From an uncultured Flavobacterium sp. (GTDB lineage: Bacteria > Bacteroidota > Bacteroidia > Flavobacteriales > Flavobacteriaceae): 8,786 nt of DNA. The notes beneath the pieces were generated by a model that saw only the letters and a list, made by a program, of their open reading frames with translations, was not told the DNA's origin and did not search any database. Shown here piece after piece: positions 6,450-8,786 of this stretch. Each line of letters starts with the position of its first letter. Position 1 is the first letter of the stretch. Where the stretch lies: contig NZ_CAMLIX010000199.1 of assembly GCF_946479975.1 (NCBI RefSeq), positions 1 to 8,786 on the forward strand, read 5' to 3'. Both the position numbers and the translations under genes were made by a program.

Positions 6450-8468
6450 ATGAAAAACAAAAAATATAGATACTGTATAGTGGCACTGGCATCAATGCTG
6501 CTTTTTGCCTGCGGTACTAAAAAAACGTATAAAATCAGTTCGCCTGAAAAAATCTCCGAATTAACTTTTGAATTAACTTCTTCTGGACAGCCGCAATATA
6601 GTTTTTCTTCTAACGGAAAGTCGGTTATAGAGCCATCTCTCATGGGGTTTGAATTTCAAGGAATCGCTAAAATGACTGATGGTTTTGAAGTCGTTTCCAC
6701 GGAAGAAAAAGCAGCAGATCAAACTTGGGAACAGCCTTGGGGCGAATTCAAAAAAGTGAGGGATCATCACAATCAATTGATTGTTCATTTAAAAGAAGCA
6801 AAAGGTGAGGAGCGTTTGGTTGATATTATTTTCAGGGTTTTTGATGATGGCGTCGGATTTCGATATGAATTTCCAAAACAGCCTCATTTAGGAAAAGTCA
6901 AAATCTCCAACGAAGTAACGCAGTTTACTTTTAAAGACAATAACGAAGTTTGGTGGATTCCTGTTCACCGCGAAAACAGTTATTACGAAAGCGAATATCG
7001 CAAAACTTTAATGAGTAAAACCGACACTATTAATACGCCGGCAACTTTTGAAACCAAAGACAAATTGTATGTTGCGATTCACGAAGCGAATCTAACCGAT
7101 TTTGCTTCAATGACGCTTTTAAAAACAACAGACAAACAATACAAAAGTGATTTAGTGCCGTGGGCTGATGGTGTAAAAGTATATGCAGAAACGCCATTTA
7201 AAACGCCTTGGAGAACTATTGTACTGGGTAAAAACCCTGGCGAAGTGGCAACTTCAACGATTATGCTGAATTTAAATGAACCTTCAAAGATTGAAGATCT
7301 CTCTTGGATTACGCCGTCAAAATACATCGGAATTTGGTGGGGAATGCATTTAGAAAAATTTACTTGGGGACAAGGACCGAAACATGGTGCAACCACAAAA
7401 AATACTAAAGAATACATTGATTTTGCCGCTAAAAATAATTTCGACGGTGTTTTAGTCGAAGGCTGGAATGAAGGCTGGGACGGCGACTGGACAGCCGACG
7501 GTTCTGCTTTTAGTTTTACAAAAGCCTATCCAGATTTTAATTTGGAAGAAATTACCAAATATGCGGCAATGAAAAATGTTCGTTTAATTGGACATCATGA
7601 AACAGCAGGAGCAACTAAAAATTATGAAAACCAGTTGGAAGATGCTTTTAAACTGTATCAAAAAATGGGAGTTAATTCGGTTAAAACAGGATATGTAAAC
7701 AAATTTTTGGATAAAAAAGAATGGCACGACAGTCAGTATGGAGCACGTCATTACAGAAAAGTAATCGAAACGGCGGCCAAATATCATATTATGATTGACA
7801 ACCATGAACCAATGAAAGGAACGGGTTTACAGCGTACTTATCCGAACTTCATGTCACAGGAAGGCGGACGCGGTCAGGAATATAATGCGTGGTCTGCAGA
7901 CGGAGGAAATACGCCAGAGCATTTAACAACTCTGCCGTTTACTAGAATGCTCTCTGGACCTTTTGATTATACTCCGGGTAATTTCAATTTTGATTATAAA
8001 ACACCTTCGGGAGCTAAAGTACAGACTACTTTTGCGAATCAATTGGCGTTGTATGTAATCATTTTTAGTCCGTTGCAAATGGCTTCAGATTTACCAGAAA
8101 ATTATGAGGGAAAACCAGAATTTCAATTCATAAAGGATGTTCCTTGCAATTGGTCTGACACCAAAGTTTTAGATTCTAAAATTGGCGAATACACCACAAT
8201 CGTTCGCAAAGATTGGGAAGAGAAAAATTGGTACTTAGGTTCAATAACAAATAGAAATGCAAGAGATTTAAAAGTTGCACTTTCGTTTTTAGATAAAGAT
8301 AAAGAATACGAAGCCATAATTTACGCAGACGGAGCAGGGGCAAATTATAAAACAAATCCGTATCCGGTTACGATCTCGAAACAAAAAGTAAACAGCAAAA
8401 CCGTATTAAACCTCAAATTGGCCGCTGGCGGAGGAACAGCTGTAAAATTTTCTCCAATCGATAAATAA
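6450..8468 (+). CDS. GH97 family lipoprotein, predicted inverting calcium-dependent alpha-glucosidase (SusB-like)
   Basis: This 672-residue protein has a lipoprotein signal with lipid-attachment Cys at 21 (LLFAC). An N-terminal beta-sandwich spans about 28-285 and includes DDGVGFRYEF and WWIPVHRENSYYESEY. The (beta/alpha)8 barrel begins at KYIGIWWGMHLEKFTWG (291-307). A C-terminal beta domain begins at about 575. Barrel residues match the inverting branch: Glu384 in HHETAG, Glu453 in NHEPMKGTG, Glu471 in SQEGG and Glu477 in GRGQEY. The spacings of 69, 18 and 6 equal those of SusB Glu439, Glu508, Glu526 and Glu532, as I recall that numbering. Gly414 in VKTGYV replaces the Asp nucleophile of the retaining alpha-galactosidase branch. 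The expected reaction is exo-release of glucose from alpha-linked oligosaccharides with inversion. Residues after the Cys are basic (GTKKTYK), unlike the hydrolase upstream, which suggests a periplasmic location. A terminator follows. The family is very secure; the glucosidase call is likely. Confidence 0.95.
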   Translation: MKNKKYRYCIVALASMLLFACGTKKTYKISSPEKISELTFELTSSGQPQYSFSSNGKSVIEPSLMGFEFQGIAKMTDGFEVVSTEEKAADQTWEQPWGEFKKVRDHHNQLIVHLKEAKGEERLVDIIFRVFDDGVGFRYEFPKQPHLGKVKISNEVTQFTFKDNNEVWWIPVHRENSYYESEYRKTLMSKTDTINTPATFETKDKLYVAIHEANLTDFASMTLLKTTDKQYKSDLVPWADGVKVYAETPFKTPWRTIVLGKNPGEVATSTIMLNLNEPSKIEDLSWITPSKYIGIWWGMHLEKFTWGQGPKHGATTKNTKEYIDFAAKNNFDGVLVEGWNEGWDGDWTADGSAFSFTKAYPDFNLEEITKYAAMKNVRLIGHHETAGATKNYENQLEDAFKLYQKMGVNSVKTGYVNKFLDKKEWHDSQYGARHYRKVIETAAKYHIMIDNHEPMKGTGLQRTYPNFMSQEGGRGQEYNAWSADGGNTPEHLTTLPFTRMLSGPFDYTPGNFNFDYKTPSGAKVQTTFANQLALYVIIFSPLQMASDLPENYEGKPEFQFIKDVPCNWSDTKVLDSKIGEYTTIVRKDWEEKNWYLGSITNRNARDLKVALSFLDKDKEYEAIIYADGAGANYKTNPYPVTISKQKVNSKTVLNLKLAAGGGTAVKFSPIDK

Positions 8469-8505
8469 GTTTTTTTTGAGTTAAATAAGTTTAAGTTTGG
8501 TAATG

Positions 8506-8540
8506 AACCCAATGGCTGAAAAGTTATTGGGTTTGTTTTT
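8506..8540 (+). terminator. Intrinsic terminator after the GH97 gene
   Basis: AACCCAAT (8506-8513) pairs perfectly over 8 bp with ATTGGGTT (8526-8533) around a 12-base loop, and TGTTTTT follows at 8534-8540. It lies 37 bases after the GH97 stop codon and is the natural end of the hydrolase transcript. No gene follows on this strand within the window. Confidence 0.75.
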
Positions 8541-8554
8541 GCTTGTAGTTTCAC

Positions 8555-8742
8555 CGCAAAGTTCGCTAAGATATTTATTAGGATTCTAAACGGTGTCTAA
8601 GTATTAAGTTCGCAAAGCTTTGTACTCAGAAAGCTTTGCGAACTTTTCATTTTAATAACTCTAAAAAAATCTTCGCGTACTTTGCGTAACTATACCAATA
8701 AAGTTATCGTGTCTGTTTTTGCTTGTAGTTTTTATCGCAAAG
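8555..8742. repeat. Cluster of CGCAAAG/CTTTGCG words in the intergenic region
   Basis: The word CGCAAAG occurs at 8555-8561, 8611-8617 and 8736-8742. Its reverse complement CTTTGCG occurs at 8634-8640 and 8680-8686. Neighbouring bases are related in several copies (GTTCGC, TTCGCG, GAGCG, CGTAA). This resembles degenerate intergenic repeats that I recall as common in Flavobacterium genomes; that link rests on memory, not on a search. The right edge ends in a further partial match (ACACAAAGTTC), so the repeat block may continue outside the window. Confidence 0.6.
8606..8645. repeat. Perfect 16-bp inverted repeat (hairpin) with CGCAAAG arms
   Basis: AAGTTCGCAAAGCTTT (8606-8621) is the exact reverse complement of AAAGCTTTGCGAACTT (8630-8645), with an 8-base loop GTACTCAG. 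TTCATTTT follows, so it could act as a second, backup terminator on the + strand. It is also built from the CGCAAAG word repeated through this region, so it may simply be a dispersed intergenic repeat. Confidence 0.75.
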
Positions 8743-8786
8743 AGCGTAAAGTTTTTTAATACTGAACTAAATAAAACACAAAGTTC

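Larger units (their letters stand above)
8521..8742 (+). repeat. Direct repeat of about 41 bases, copies 180 bases apart
   Basis: Copies lie at 8521-8561 and 8701-8742. Both begin AAGTTAT, share the identical 18-mer TGTTTTTGCTTGTAGTTT (8534-8551 and 8714-8731) and end in CGCAAAG. The first copy contains the right arm and T-tract of the GH97 terminator. The second has a CCAAT upstream (8695-8699) but lacks the matching arm, so it looks like a decayed or partial copy of the terminator region. The 318-base stretch from 8469 to the right edge shows no coding frame I would support. Confidence 0.7.

Noticed and set aside
7079..7417. A 112-residue minus-strand open frame inside the GH97 gene
   Set aside because: It lies opposite conserved GH97 coding sequence, has no recognisable domain or leader, and is best explained as a shadow of the real gene. 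The same holds for the other minus-strand frames inside susC, susD and the hydrolases.

Overview
The window looks like part of a Flavobacterium-type Bacteroidota chromosome. The evidence is AT-rich DNA, A/T-rich translation leaders without a clear Shine-Dalgarno, a SusC/SusD outer-membrane glycan-uptake pair followed by lipoprotein glycoside hydrolases, and short palindromic or CGCAAAG-type intergenic repeats. All genes are on the + strand. The genus assignment is an inference from style, not from a marker gene.

Layout: (1) 1-290 is the 3' end of a gene that enters from the left edge; its function is not recognised. (2) 320-3334 is a SusC-family TonB-dependent transporter and 3363-4871 its SusD-family surface glycan-binding lipoprotein. 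The gaps of 29 and 28 bases suggest one transcript, possibly including the partial gene upstream. (3) 4872-5179 is a 308-base non-coding gap. It holds a strong intrinsic terminator just after susD, then four small GC-rich hairpins in a nested, mirror-image arrangement. (4) 5180-6424 is a GH71/GH99-like lipoprotein, and 25 bases later 6450-8468 is a GH97 lipoprotein with the residue pattern of the calcium-dependent inverting (SusB-type) alpha-glucosidases. (5) 8469-8786 is non-coding. It holds a terminator, a partly duplicated segment 180 bases away, a perfect 16-bp hairpin and several CGCAAAG words.

Together the four complete genes form a small polysaccharide utilisation locus. SusD and the GH71/99-like protein would act at the surface, SusC would import oligosaccharides, and GH97 would trim them to monosaccharide, probably in the periplasm. 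The target is probably an alpha-linked glycan. Alpha-glucan (GH71-like reading) and a glucose-alpha-mannose structure (GH99-like reading) both fit, and the sequence alone does not decide. No regulator, SusE/F-like protein, GH13, GH92 or GH76 lies in the window. No CRISPR array, tRNA, rRNA or transposase was seen. The most notable points are the Asp-for-Glu difference in the GH99-like catalytic motif, the unusual pairing of that enzyme with GH97, and the two structured intergenic regions.
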